DNA from: a bacterium UBP6_UBA1177
Lineage (GTDB): Bacteria > UBP6 > UBA1177
Assembly: GCA_002310995.1 (NCBI GenBank)
Contig: DBYV01000049.1
Span: forward strand, 1 to 40,023
Length of the DNA: 40,023 bases
Direction: 5' to 3'
Shown here piece by piece: positions 23,845 to 31,724 of the stretch; position 1 is the first letter of the stretch, and the number at the start of each line of letters is the position of its first letter. The translations under genes and the position numbers were made by a program. A model generated the notes under the pieces. The model made no database searches, was not told the origin of the DNA, and saw only the letters and a list, made by a program, of their open reading frames with translations.

Positions 23845-24462
23845 CTACTTTTTAGCCGGTTTTTCAGGTCTCGGCCAGCCAAGGAATTCTTCAGTATCCT
23901 CGTCCATAAGTTCCGGATACTTCGTGAGGAAAGTGTCTTTCCACTCTTTGAGCGGGAATCTTCCCTCTTTGACAAACATTGTTATATACATAAGTCTGTC
24001 GTTAATCGTTATTACCTGATAACGCTGAACAAGCTGGTCAAGAAGCGCGAGAAGCATTCCGTCGTTAAGGTTTTTAGCACCTGAATCGACACACTTTTCA
24101 GCTGCTCTTTTAATCCAGCCGTTAACCATTTCCTTATTGATGTTCTCGACCTTTTTGATTCTGATCATAGCTTCGATCCAAGCTTTGTGATCACCTTTCT
24201 GCTCAGCTTCTTCCCAGTACTTCTGATAGAAACTTTCAGCGATTTTTTCGTCAACCTGTTTGTTGAGTTCCGTCAGTTCCTGATCGTTCGGATACTGTCC
24301 TCTCAAAGTTACAAGCTTTGCCTTTGCCTGCTGGTATTCACCCTTTTCAACAAGGCTTTTAACCTCTGCTCTTTCGTCGACTGTTTTTTTCTCGCCGCAC
24401 GAAACTGCCGAAAAAGCGAACAACATCGCAAAAACCATCATAATAACAACCGATTTTCTCAT
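23845..24462 (-). CDS. Small helical lipoprotein, TPR-like
   Basis: 205 residues, no named family. The signal peptide ends in AVSCG (lipid Cys 22). The mature part is almost entirely charged helices. An N-terminal pair resembles a TPR unit (LVEKGEYQQAKAKLVTLRGQYPNDQEL), as in BamD-like or YbgF-like periplasmic scaffolds. The C-terminus is Pro/Lys-rich (PRPEKPAKK). ATG at 24462 has the strong GGAGGA site; the in-frame TTG at 24474 is part of that leader. It lies 71 bases after the porin-like gene, but a strong terminator sits in between with no obvious promoter after it. It probably depends on read-through. Confidence 0.75.
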   Translation of the reverse strand: MRKSVVIMMVFAMLFAFSAVSCGEKKTVDERAEVKSLVEKGEYQQAKAKLVTLRGQYPNDQELTELNKQVDEKIAESFYQKYWEEAEQKGDHKAWIEAMIRIKKVENINKEMVNGWIKRAAEKCVDSGAKNLNDGMLLALLDQLVQRYQVITINDRLMYITMFVKEGRFPLKEWKDTFLTKYPELMDEDTEEFLGWPRPEKPAKK

Positions 24463-24501
24463 GAAATCCTCCAATTTTTCCTTAACGGAAAAGTAAAAAA
24501 T

Positions 24502-24527
24502 AAAAAAAACGGGGACTTTCGCCCCCG
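24502..24527 (-). terminator. Intrinsic terminator after the porin-like gene
   Basis: On the minus strand CGGGGGC and GTCCCCG form a 7-bp stem (one G-T pair) capped by a GAAA tetraloop (24510-24527), followed at once by eight T residues (24509-24502) and a second T-rich run. It begins 6 bases after the stop at 24534. This is the clearest factor-independent terminator in the window. Confidence 0.92.
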
Positions 24528-24533
24528 AAAAAC

Positions 24534-25961
24534 TTAGAACTCAGCACCAGCCTGGAGAACGATTGTTGTGAAACCGTAATCTTTCGTCTTCAGATTGTCT
24601 GTTGTAGCTTTTCTGACTTTGCTTTCCGGCTGCATAAGGAACGTGAAACCTGCCATACCGCGGATTCCTGCAAGTTCCTTTGTGAAGAAGTTGGCAGTAA
24701 CACCGATTCTCATATAATTTGAGCTCTTTTTGTAATTGTCGAAATCAAGATAGCCGCCTTCTTTGTTGAGGTAAACGCCCTGAACAAAATCGAAGCGAAG
24801 AGCAAGAGCAACCTTGTCAATCCAGTCATGATTGAAGTGGTAAGCATAACCGGGAGCAAGTGAAAGAAGCATTCCTGTAACATTCTTTCTTGCCGTGCCT
24901 TTTACCATCTGCATCATATTGTAATCAAAAGTAACAGGCATTTCAAAACCGTATGCCGCTACATTGAGGTGAACACCGATACCTGTCATGTCAAGTTTTT
25001 TCGAGTTATAGAAATCTTTTCTGTGCTGGAAAGCGAATGCAGCTTTTACATATTCTTTGAAACCGTAACCGACTCTTCCGTAAATTCCCATGGTTTTGTC
25101 AGAATACCAGAACTCGCTTTTGTTGGAACCGGTGCCAAGAGAAAGACCTACAAAAACATTATGGTCTTTTTTGATCACACCGTTGTAACCGATAGCAAAA
25201 CCTGCATCTGTTTCAGGAAGGAAGCCTTCAACGACGATAAGGCTTCTGGTAAGGAAAGGAGTCGCGAAGCCCATTCCGAGGGTCTGCCATGTATCAACAA
25301 GGCCGTATTCCGGAAGCATTTTGCCGGCTTTAATGAAAACATCATAGAATTTTACGCCGCCGTAAATCTCGTAAAGAGCATTTGCAACACCGTCCTGAAT
25401 TGAATGAAGATTTTCCTTCATAAGCGGATTGTTGACTGCTTTATCTACAAGTGCGTTGTCCGTTCTCAGATTGAGCGTTCCTTTAGCAATGACATGCGCA
25501 CCCTGATAGTCAACACCGAGAAGACCTTCGTCAACACTGCCGAACATTGCACTGGGGCTTGTTGCTTTTGTGCCGTTCCACTCTTTATATGAACCTAAGA
25601 CCGTGAAGCCGCCTTTTACAAGAAGGACAGGCTTTACACCTTTGAATGATTTTCCTGCAACAGCCTTTTCTGCCGGTGCTTCTTCTTCAGCATCAGCTTC
25701 TTCTACAGATTTTTTCTGCTCTTTTTTAGCAGGTTTTTCATCTTCTTCTTCAGGATCGCCCATAAGATCTTTCATTGCAGCATCGCTTTCGGACTGCGCT
25801 TTAGATTTTTTCTTAGCGGGAGTTTCTTCATCCTCTTCTTCGGCTTCTTCACCTTCTTCTTCGAAATCGCCACCGAAATCGTCATCAAAATCATCTGCCG
25901 CTACTACGAACGGAGCGACAAAAAGAACTGCGATAAGCAGTGTGAACATTTTTTTGAACAT
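24534..25961 (-). CDS. Porin-like outer-membrane barrel with acidic disordered N-terminus
   Basis: 475 residues. The signal peptide ends in VVAAD. Residues ~20-105 are low-complexity and highly charged: first Asp/Glu-rich (DDFDDDFGGDFEEEGEEAEE), then mixed Lys/Glu with a short motif AAMKDLMGDPEEEDEKPAKK. The remaining ~370 residues have amphipathic strands with Gly/Tyr turns (GFTVLGSYKEWNG, GIYGRVGYGFKEYVKAAFAF) and end in GAEF. A terminal Phe is the outer-membrane barrel targeting signature. The family is not recognised. ATG at 25961 has GGAGGA upstream. The strong terminator behind it suggests high expression. The charged tail would sit in the periplasm. Confidence 0.72.
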   Translation of the reverse strand: MFKKMFTLLIAVLFVAPFVVAADDFDDDFGGDFEEEGEEAEEEDEETPAKKKSKAQSESDAAMKDLMGDPEEEDEKPAKKEQKKSVEEADAEEEAPAEKAVAGKSFKGVKPVLLVKGGFTVLGSYKEWNGTKATSPSAMFGSVDEGLLGVDYQGAHVIAKGTLNLRTDNALVDKAVNNPLMKENLHSIQDGVANALYEIYGGVKFYDVFIKAGKMLPEYGLVDTWQTLGMGFATPFLTRSLIVVEGFLPETDAGFAIGYNGVIKKDHNVFVGLSLGTGSNKSEFWYSDKTMGIYGRVGYGFKEYVKAAFAFQHRKDFYNSKKLDMTGIGVHLNVAAYGFEMPVTFDYNMMQMVKGTARKNVTGMLLSLAPGYAYHFNHDWIDKVALALRFDFVQGVYLNKEGGYLDFDNYKKSSNYMRIGVTANFFTKELAGIRGMAGFTFLMQPESKVRKATTDNLKTKDYGFTTIVLQAGAEF

Positions 25962-26100
25962 CAAATCCTCCTAAAAAAGTCAAATTACTTGCGAAACAAT
26001 CAAAAAAATCTGGAAGAGAGTAGTAAAAGAACACATAATTTCAAGTTTTTTCGCCATCTCCCCCTCAAATTTTCCGTAAAGAACAAAAAAGCCTTGAAAA

Positions 26101-26634
26101 TCAGCGGGAAACAAGAGTTTCGAGCTCGTGTTTCAAAGCCTCTTCGTCACCCGGAGTATAGCCGCTGTGGCGCGAAACCACTACGCCGTTTTTATCCACA
26201 ACCATCAAATAAGGAACGGAATCGCCGCCTGGAATTATCGAAGCAACAGTGTTTCCGCTCGGATCAACAAGTATAGGAAACGGTAAAGCCGCCTCTGCCG
26301 CAAACTCGTTGACCTTGTCAATCATTTCTTCCGTGTCAGTCGAAATACCGACAAATTCGACAGAATCAGAAAAAGTGCCGTACATTTCGGCAAGTTTTTT
26401 AAGCTCCTGCTTGCACGGCTCGCACCATGTAGCCCAGAAAGCGGCGACGAGATGTTTCTTTCCGCGGATATCCTCAAACGAAAAAGTTCCGCCGTCAACC
26501 TTGTCCAGAGTTATTGAAAAACCAGAAGCTTCCTGCGGCTTTGCCGAAGTTGCAGATTCTTCCGACTTTGCCGGAGCACTTCCGCACGAAGCAAAAAGCA
26601 GAAGAGCAGTGAGTAAAACTATAATATTTCTCAT
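26101..26634 (-). CDS. TlpA-like thioredoxin lipoprotein (CEPC)
   Basis: 177-residue lipoprotein (lipobox FASC, Cys 17) with one thioredoxin-fold domain of the TlpA/ResA type. The redox motif is WCEPC (C71, C74), and the cis-proline loop is GGDSVPYLMVVD. It probably reduces or exchanges disulfides, or supports cytochrome c maturation, outside the cytoplasm; the partner is not identifiable. It starts 3 bases after the stop of a second CxxC lipoprotein, so the two are translated together. They sit at the end of the unit that begins with the lipid kinase. Confidence 0.9.
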   Translation of the reverse strand: MRNIIVLLTALLLFASCGSAPAKSEESATSAKPQEASGFSITLDKVDGGTFSFEDIRGKKHLVAAFWATWCEPCKQELKKLAEMYGTFSDSVEFVGISTDTEEMIDKVNEFAAEAALPFPILVDPSGNTVASIIPGGDSVPYLMVVDKNGVVVSRHSGYTPGDEEALKHELETLVSR

Positions 26635-26637
26635 GTC

Positions 26638-27417
26638 TTACAACTCTTCAAGAAGAATTTCTATCTTAGTCTGAGTGCTCCCGACAAGATCTCCGCCCCA
26701 GCCTTCGCTCCAATCCAGAACTTCCATTGTGGAAGAATCTATGAAAAGAAGGGTAGGATAAGCGCCTCCAGTCAGAGAACCTGCTCCAGAAGTGAACTTC
26801 TTGAAAACTGATTGTTCTTCCTTTTTAAGATATCCGTAAATCTCGAAATCAGCCGTTTCAGGATACTCCGAAACGAAAATATCCTTATACTCTGCCAGTT
26901 TTTCCGGCTCGAGCTCCGGCTGCGGACCGTCAAGCAAACCGTTGAAAACAAGAATTATTCTAAGTCCCTGCTCTTCGTATTCCGGCTTGTTGATTTCAGG
27001 CAGTTCATCTTTAAGCTGGTGACACGGAGCGCAGTCGTAAGTCGTGAAAATAAGCCAGATCAGCTTGCTTTCTGGATTGTTCGGCTTATACCACTCGGCA
27101 AGTTTGTGTTCGACATCAAGATCGTCGAAAATCGTGATGTTCTGCGCGATATCACCAGGTTTATTTGAGGTCGGAGTAACTTCAGGATAAGCAAGTTCCT
27201 TCGGTTCATCCGGATTTTCAGCTTCTTCGTCTGTAACTTCTGAATCAGTGATTTCTGAATCAGTTACTTCCTCATCGGACGATTCTGAATCAGGTGTCTC
27301 GGAATCATTTGTTTCGTCACCATTACCCTTGTCACCGGATTCTGAGGAGCTGCCGCCGCACGAAACAAAGAAAAACATTGCGCAGATAACTGCAATTGAA
27401 ATCATGAATTTTTTCAT
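26638..27417 (-). CDS. Thioredoxin-like lipoprotein with acidic linker (CAPC)
   Basis: 259 residues. Lipid Cys 20 (FVSCGG) is followed by ~50 residues of Ser/Asp/Glu/Thr linker (DSETPDSESSDEEVTDSE). A thioredoxin-like domain comes next, with LIFTTYDCAPCHQLKDEL (C129, C132) and a cis-Pro loop GGAYPTLLF. The linker would hold the redox domain away from the membrane. ATG 27417 has GGAG upstream. The longer in-frame start at 27441 lies within the upstream PP2C gene and is less likely. It lies 13 bases after the PP2C gene and is coupled to the CEPC lipoprotein that follows. Confidence 0.85.
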   Translation of the reverse strand: MKKFMISIAVICAMFFFVSCGGSSSESGDKGNGDETNDSETPDSESSDEEVTDSEITDSEVTDEEAENPDEPKELAYPEVTPTSNKPGDIAQNITIFDDLDVEHKLAEWYKPNNPESKLIWLIFTTYDCAPCHQLKDELPEINKPEYEEQGLRIILVFNGLLDGPQPELEPEKLAEYKDIFVSEYPETADFEIYGYLKKEEQSVFKKFTSGAGSLTGGAYPTLLFIDSSTMEVLDWSEGWGGDLVGSTQTKIEILLEEL

Positions 27418-27430
27418 AAAAATCTCCACA

Positions 27431-28198
27431 TTAAGGTTCAACTTTAACCAGAATAACCGTTATATTGTCTTTACCGCCGTTTGCGTTCGCCATATCTACA
27501 AGCTGGCGCGTCATCTCTTTAAGCGGAACTCCGCTCGCAAGAACGGCTTCCATGTCGGCATCAGAAACCATATCCGAAAGTCCGTCGGAACAGAGAAGAT
27601 ATATCTCGCCCGCTCTCGCCGTACGTTTCTGGATATCGACAAGAACATTGTCTTTCATGCCTAGAGCACGCATGATGACGTTTTTGTGAGGAAAATTCTT
27701 AGCCTGCTCTTTTGTGATCTGACCCGCTTTTATGTATTCGTTGACAAGCGAATGGTCTTCCGAAACCTGAACAAGTTCGCCCTCGTAAAAACAGTAGCAG
27801 CGGCTGTCGCCGACATGCGCAACATAAAGATCGTTACTTCCGTCCTGAGCAATTATCGAAACTACTGTTGTTCCCATTCCGCTGCATGCAGCGTCCTCGG
27901 AAGACTGCTTGAAAATGCGTTTATTCGCGAATTTTATCCCGACCATGAGTTTGTTCGCATCGAGAGCAAGCGTAGGATCGAGTTTGTAAGGCCACGTCAT
28001 GTCATCATCTTCTTCAGAAGCGTGGAAAAATTCAGATATCGTATCTACCGCGATTTTCGATGCGACTTCTCCGGCGTTGTGACCGCCCATTCCATCGGCG
28101 ACTACAAAAACACCTTCGTTTTCGAGAATGACATAACTGTCCTCGTTAAGTTCCCTTTTCATGCCGGGATGCGTCAGCGCAGCACTCTTATAATGCAT
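27431..28198 (-). CDS. PP2C-type Ser/Thr protein phosphatase
   Basis: 255-residue PPM-family metal-dependent phosphatase, the usual antagonist of Hanks-type kinases. Metal-binding motifs are visible in order: MKRELNEDSYV (ED), FVVADGMGGHNAGE (DGMGG), VAHVGDSRCY, EDHSLVNEY, LLCSDGLSDMV and GGKDNITVILV. Length matches the bacterial PrpC/Stp type, with no added sensor domain, so it should be cytoplasmic. It starts 3 bases after the lipid kinase stop. The only kinase in the window that could be its partner is at 15074-16591. Confidence 0.94.
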   Translation of the reverse strand: MHYKSAALTHPGMKRELNEDSYVILENEGVFVVADGMGGHNAGEVASKIAVDTISEFFHASEEDDDMTWPYKLDPTLALDANKLMVGIKFANKRIFKQSSEDAACSGMGTTVVSIIAQDGSNDLYVAHVGDSRCYCFYEGELVQVSEDHSLVNEYIKAGQITKEQAKNFPHKNVIMRALGMKDNVLVDIQKRTARAGEIYLLCSDGLSDMVSDADMEAVLASGVPLKEMTRQLVDMANANGGKDNITVILVKVEP

Positions 28199-28201
28199 GT
28201 T

Positions 28202-29125
28202 TTACTCCGTAACTAAATCCAACAACGGTCCTGTTTCGACCACAAGTTTACCTGACGACGAGTACATATCGCCGTCCAAAGTATATCTGAATGATTTTTC
28301 TCCGTTTATAAAAAAGCGGCTTCCCACAGTATCATCGACAACATCCGGCGGCACAGAGCGGCCAAGCCATACGCGAGCAACCTGAGGAACTATCTTCGCC
28401 TTGTCGCGGAAGGCCAGCATCTGGGCTTTTTTCGGATCAATCTTAGCCCTGAAAGTGAGATCCATTCCGAGCCCGACAGAAGGAAGCGTCGTAATGAGGA
28501 AAGCAAGATAAGGTGCCCTGCCGAACGAAAAACCGTCAGCGTTGAGTTCCTGCCATGTCGGTCTGAAGAACTCCTGTGCAAGCTTTCCGTGAACCAGCAT
28601 CGAACCTGCCATAGCCAGCACCGATTTAGCCGCGACAAGCGGGGAAGGGTTACTGCTTCTGTGATAAAGATCCATGAAAGTGCAGACTGCGCCGCTTCCG
28701 AAGATAAAACCGTAACGCTCGTTAACTTTAAGAAGCGAAATCTGCTTGCAGTTGAGTTCCCGTTCTTTATATGCCTTGACAACGCGCTTGAAAATCGAAA
28801 CAGTATTGCCCCTGAGCTTGAGGTTCGTAGCGGTCATGTTCATCGTCCCGCCTTTTAGAATTGCGATTTTCGGCAACTGCTCGCCGCGATATATCTTCAT
28901 CATCGAAGTGAGAGCGACATGAACAGTTCCGTCACCGCCGTTTATCGCAATGACATCAACTTTTTTCTGCTTGAAATGTTCCATCGCCGCATCCATTTTC
29001 TCAAATGAATCGGGCAGTCTGACAAGATCTCTGTCAGGAGCACAGTTTATAAGCTTCTGAAGCCGGTCGGGATGCTTTCTGTTTTTCTTTGAATATGGAT
29101 TTGAAACAAGACCGATTCCGGACAT
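28202..29125 (-). CDS. Diacylglycerol kinase-like lipid kinase
   Basis: 307 residues of the DAGK/YegS/sphingosine-kinase superfamily. The nucleotide-binding motif is INGGDGTVHVAL (around residue 63), with the conserved LKGGTMNMTA segment nearby. NPYSKKNR at the start is the family's phosphate-binding opening. The C-terminal beta-sandwich ends with FRYTLDGDMYSS, the usual DGE/DGD region. It likely phosphorylates diacylglycerol or a similar lipid at the inner membrane; the substrate is inferred from the family. It is the first gene of a unit with PP2C and two thioredoxin-like lipoproteins and has the best promoter in the window. Confidence 0.85.
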   Translation of the reverse strand: MSGIGLVSNPYSKKNRKHPDRLQKLINCAPDRDLVRLPDSFEKMDAAMEHFKQKKVDVIAINGGDGTVHVALTSMMKIYRGEQLPKIAILKGGTMNMTATNLKLRGNTVSIFKRVVKAYKERELNCKQISLLKVNERYGFIFGSGAVCTFMDLYHRSSNPSPLVAAKSVLAMAGSMLVHGKLAQEFFRPTWQELNADGFSFGRAPYLAFLITTLPSVGLGMDLTFRAKIDPKKAQMLAFRDKAKIVPQVARVWLGRSVPPDVVDDTVGSRFFINGEKSFRYTLDGDMYSSSGKLVVETGPLLDLVTE

Positions 29126-29154
29126 TAGGACACCTCTAAAAAAACAAACAAAAG

Positions 29155-29182
29155 ATTATAATAACAATGATTTTTTTGTCAA
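29155..29182 (-). promoter_or_regulatory. Consensus sigma-70 promoter of the lipid kinase-PP2C-thioredoxin unit
   Basis: Perfect TTGACA (29177-29182) and perfect TATAAT (29155-29160) on the minus strand, 16 bases apart. The start would be near 29148, about 23 bases before ATG 29125. Island C abuts the -35 directly. Confidence 0.88.
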
Positions 29183-29244
29183 CGCCGCGCCATGTCGTCG
29201 TAACGATGTGACGGCGTGACGACGTAACGTTGAAAGCGCGGCGG
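29183..29244 (-). repeat. Post-stop CG-rich island C with 8-bp CG register
   Basis: Fills the space between the buk stop codon (29245) and the next promoter. Five CG dinucleotides at 29196, 29204, 29212, 29220 and 29228 are exactly 8 bp apart (units such as CGATGTGA, CGGCGTGA, CGACGTAA). A perfect 8-bp inverted repeat, CGCCGCGC (29183-29190) and GCGCGGCG (29236-29243), encloses the core. No T-run follows. Confidence 0.7.
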
Positions 29245-30318
29245 CTAATAATTTTTAGCTTTTTCAACACCGTCAACGACTCTGAAAGCACCTTCTGCAA
29301 GCGCTGCGAGCTCGTCTTCGCCCGGATAAACGAAAAATTCGCCCATCCAGCCGGTGTATTCTTTGAGATCTTCGACAAATTTCTTGAAGTATGCGCAGCC
29401 GCCGGTGACGATGATTCCGTCGATCTTTCCTTTAAGAGCTGTGGCATATGCACCGATTTCCTTAGCAACCTGATACTCAAATGCGTCGAAAACTTTGAGT
29501 GTTTCGGGATCGCCAGCTTTGACGCGGTCTTCGATGTCGCGGAAATCTTCAGTCCCGATATATGCCTTGAATCCGCTTTCACGAGAGAAAATGCGGATGA
29601 CTTCCTCTTTCGGCTGTGAATAGCACATATTTATGATTCCGATGAGCGGCATCGCACCTGCACGATTCATGCTGAAAGGTCCCATTCCGAGAAGTCCGTC
29701 GTTGACGTCAACTACTTTTCCTCCTTCGAGTGCAGCAATCGAGATCCCGCCGCCCAGATGAGCAACGACATAGTTAGCTTTGTAGAAGTCCTTTCCCTGC
29801 TTTTCGGCGATTTTTCTTGCAACTGCCTTGATGTTGAGAGCATGAACGCGGCAGATCCTCGTTATTCCGGGAAGTCCGCTGAGACGCGCTTTGTCCCACA
29901 TGTTGTCAGTCGTTACCGGGTCAACGATGTAGCTTTCCTTGAGGCCGAAATCCTTCGCCAGCTGATCAGCGATTATTCCGCCGAGATTGGATGCGTGGTT
30001 CGCGAATTTACAGCTGTTCAAATCGTCTAAAAGCGCCTGATTGACAAGATAAGTGCCGCCTTCAAGCGGTTTTACCGGGCCGCCGCGGCCGACAGAAGCG
30101 ACAACCTGGAATCCTTTTTCAGCGACGACTTTATCTACAGCCTTTTTTATCATCGTGTATCTGAAATCGAACTGCTCCGAAACAAGTTTGAACTTTGCAA
30201 GCTCCTCCTGCGGATGTCTCACGGTTTCTTCGTAAAGCGAGCCTTCGCGGCTGAAAATGGCGAATTTCGTTGAAGTTGAACCTGGATTTACAACGATTGC
30301 GACTTCTGTTTTTGTCAT
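29245..30318 (-). CDS. buk: Butyrate kinase
   Basis: Makes ATP from butyryl phosphate and ADP, releasing butyrate. 357 residues of the acetokinase family: NPGSTSTKFAIF near the N-terminus binds phosphate, VGRGGPVKPLEGGTYLVN and VVAHLGGGISIAALEGGKVVDVNDGLLGMGPFS are butyrate-kinase signatures, and GIIVTGGCAYFKKF lies near the end. Branched-chain acyl phosphates are possible substrates as well. ATG 30318 is preferred to ATG 30330, because the GGAGAG ribosome site lies between them and NPGSTSTK is then at the usual distance from the start. It is the last gene of ptb-DUF493-buk. Confidence 0.95.
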   Translation of the reverse strand: MTKTEVAIVVNPGSTSTKFAIFSREGSLYEETVRHPQEELAKFKLVSEQFDFRYTMIKKAVDKVVAEKGFQVVASVGRGGPVKPLEGGTYLVNQALLDDLNSCKFANHASNLGGIIADQLAKDFGLKESYIVDPVTTDNMWDKARLSGLPGITRICRVHALNIKAVARKIAEKQGKDFYKANYVVAHLGGGISIAALEGGKVVDVNDGLLGMGPFSMNRAGAMPLIGIINMCYSQPKEEVIRIFSRESGFKAYIGTEDFRDIEDRVKAGDPETLKVFDAFEYQVAKEIGAYATALKGKIDGIIVTGGCAYFKKFVEDLKEYTGWMGEFFVYPGEDELAALAEGAFRVVDGVEKAKNY

Positions 30319-30331
30319 TTTTCTCTCCATA

Positions 30332-30601
30332 TTAAATTGCGAATTTTACGTCTGGGTGGGCCTTCAAAGCCTCGTAGAGCGCATGCATTTTCTCCTTGTT
30401 TTCAACATAGACCGGAACAGTGTAGGAAGTGTATTTTCCGGCAGAACTTTTGTTTTCCGATACCGCACCGCGCAGAGGAATTCCGATATTTTTAAGAATT
30501 TCCATAAGGTCGGCGACATTTTTTCCGGCCTCTTCTTTTGAATGCATGACCACTTTCAAAGCGATCATGACGGGATATTTGACTTCGTGCTGCGCTGTCA
30601 T
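30332..30601 (-). CDS. DUF493/YbeD-like small protein
   Basis: 89-residue protein that resembles the DUF493 (YbeD) family. The central GKYTSYTVPVYVENKEKMHALY corresponds to the GNYHSVSITI...VETLYEEL stretch of E. coli YbeD as I remember it, and the ending HPDVKFAI matches the family's C-terminal strand. YbeD has an ACT-like fold of unclear function. The gene lies exactly between phosphate butyryltransferase (3-base gap) and butyrate kinase. An ACT-like regulator of this acyl-phosphate pathway is a reasonable guess, not established. In E. coli ybeD is next to lipB, but here lipB is 17 kb away. Confidence 0.7.
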   Translation of the reverse strand: MTAQHEVKYPVMIALKVVMHSKEEAGKNVADLMEILKNIGIPLRGAVSENKSSAGKYTSYTVPVYVENKEKMHALYEALKAHPDVKFAI

Positions 30602-30604
30602 GGC

Positions 30605-31528
30605 CTAACTATGAGCGTTTACGGTAATTCCGAGAACGAGCGAATTGATTTTCGCCCTTGCATCGTCGGCACGCGAGCTCAGAAGAACGGGAACCTTCGC
30701 TCCGACGATGACATGACCCGTCTGAGCACCGCCCCAGTAGTGGACGAGCTTACCGAGAACATTCCCGCTTTCGATGTTCGGGAAAATGAGGATGTCGGCG
30801 CATCCCGCCATGACGGAGTTGATCCCTTTGACCTTCGCTGCGTATTCCGAAATTACGTTGTCGATTGCGTAAGGTCCTTCGAGGTAAGCATTGATGTCGT
30901 CAAGCTCGCCTTCAGCCTTCATTCTCTGAATTTCGGCAGCATCAACTGTCGACTGGATTCTCGGAGAAACCGTTTCGATCGCCGAAATGTATGCGACTCT
31001 CGGTTTTTCGAAGCCGAGTTTGTGGAAAACCTGGACCGCGCCGCGGGTCATCTCGATTTTCTGCTCAAGCGTGGGAAGCGGAATTATGCCGCCGTCCATG
31101 ATGCCGACTAGCCTTTTGTTCTCGCCTTTTGAAAGCGGATCTTCGTACATCAGGATGTCGCTGACTACTGCAGCCGCTTTAAGTCCGTTCTCTTTTCTGA
31201 AAACGGCTTTCATGATCTGTGCAGTTTCGACGCTTCCTTTGAGAAGGATGTTGACTCTTCCGTCAGCTGCATAATCGGCCGCTTTCGAGCAGCTTTCAAC
31301 GTTGTCTGCACACGGAACTATCTCGACTTTGCCCTCAAGGACCGTTCCTTCGATAAGGTGATTTATTTTTTCAGCGTTTCCGAAAAGAACAGGAATCGCA
31401 AGATTTTCAACGACCATGTCTATTGCAGCTTCGACTGCTACAGGCTTGTCTGCACCGACAACTGCAACGACCTGCTTCTTTTCCATTTTCTTAACAAAAT
31501 CAATCATTTCGTCAAAACTTCTGAACAT
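30605..31528 (-). CDS. ptb: Phosphate butyryltransferase
   Basis: Converts butyryl-CoA and phosphate to butyryl phosphate and CoA. 307 residues of the PTA/PTB family. Features include NILLKGSVETAQIMKAVF, the KRLVGIMDGGIIPLPTLEQK segment, and the C-terminal signature CADILIFPNIESGNVLGKLV. The pairing with buk supports the butyryl rather than acetyl assignment. The complete ptb-buk route yields ATP by substrate-level phosphorylation. ATG 31528 has GGAGAG upstream. Length and motif order are normal. Confidence 0.93.
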   Translation of the reverse strand: MFRSFDEMIDFVKKMEKKQVVAVVGADKPVAVEAAIDMVVENLAIPVLFGNAEKINHLIEGTVLEGKVEIVPCADNVESCSKAADYAADGRVNILLKGSVETAQIMKAVFRKENGLKAAAVVSDILMYEDPLSKGENKRLVGIMDGGIIPLPTLEQKIEMTRGAVQVFHKLGFEKPRVAYISAIETVSPRIQSTVDAAEIQRMKAEGELDDINAYLEGPYAIDNVISEYAAKVKGINSVMAGCADILIFPNIESGNVLGKLVHYWGGAQTGHVIVGAKVPVLLSSRADDARAKINSLVLGITVNAHS

Positions 31529-31545
31529 TTTTACTCTCCTGAAGA

Positions 31546-31573
31546 AATAAAATTAACAATCAAAATCAGGCAA
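31546..31573 (-). promoter_or_regulatory. Candidate promoter of ptb-DUF493-buk
   Basis: TTGCCT (31568-31573) and TTTATT (31546-31551) on the minus strand, 16 bases apart. The -10 is weak and lies close to the ATG at 31528. Read-through from the tRNA pair upstream is an alternative. Confidence 0.3.
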
Positions 31574-31629
31574 TATTTGCATTTTAAAAGAGTTAAATCA
31601 AGAAAATTGCTGTTGGGAAACAAAAAAGA

Positions 31630-31706
<77 letters not shown>

Positions 31707-31724
31707 GTCTCGATTGTGAAAGAG

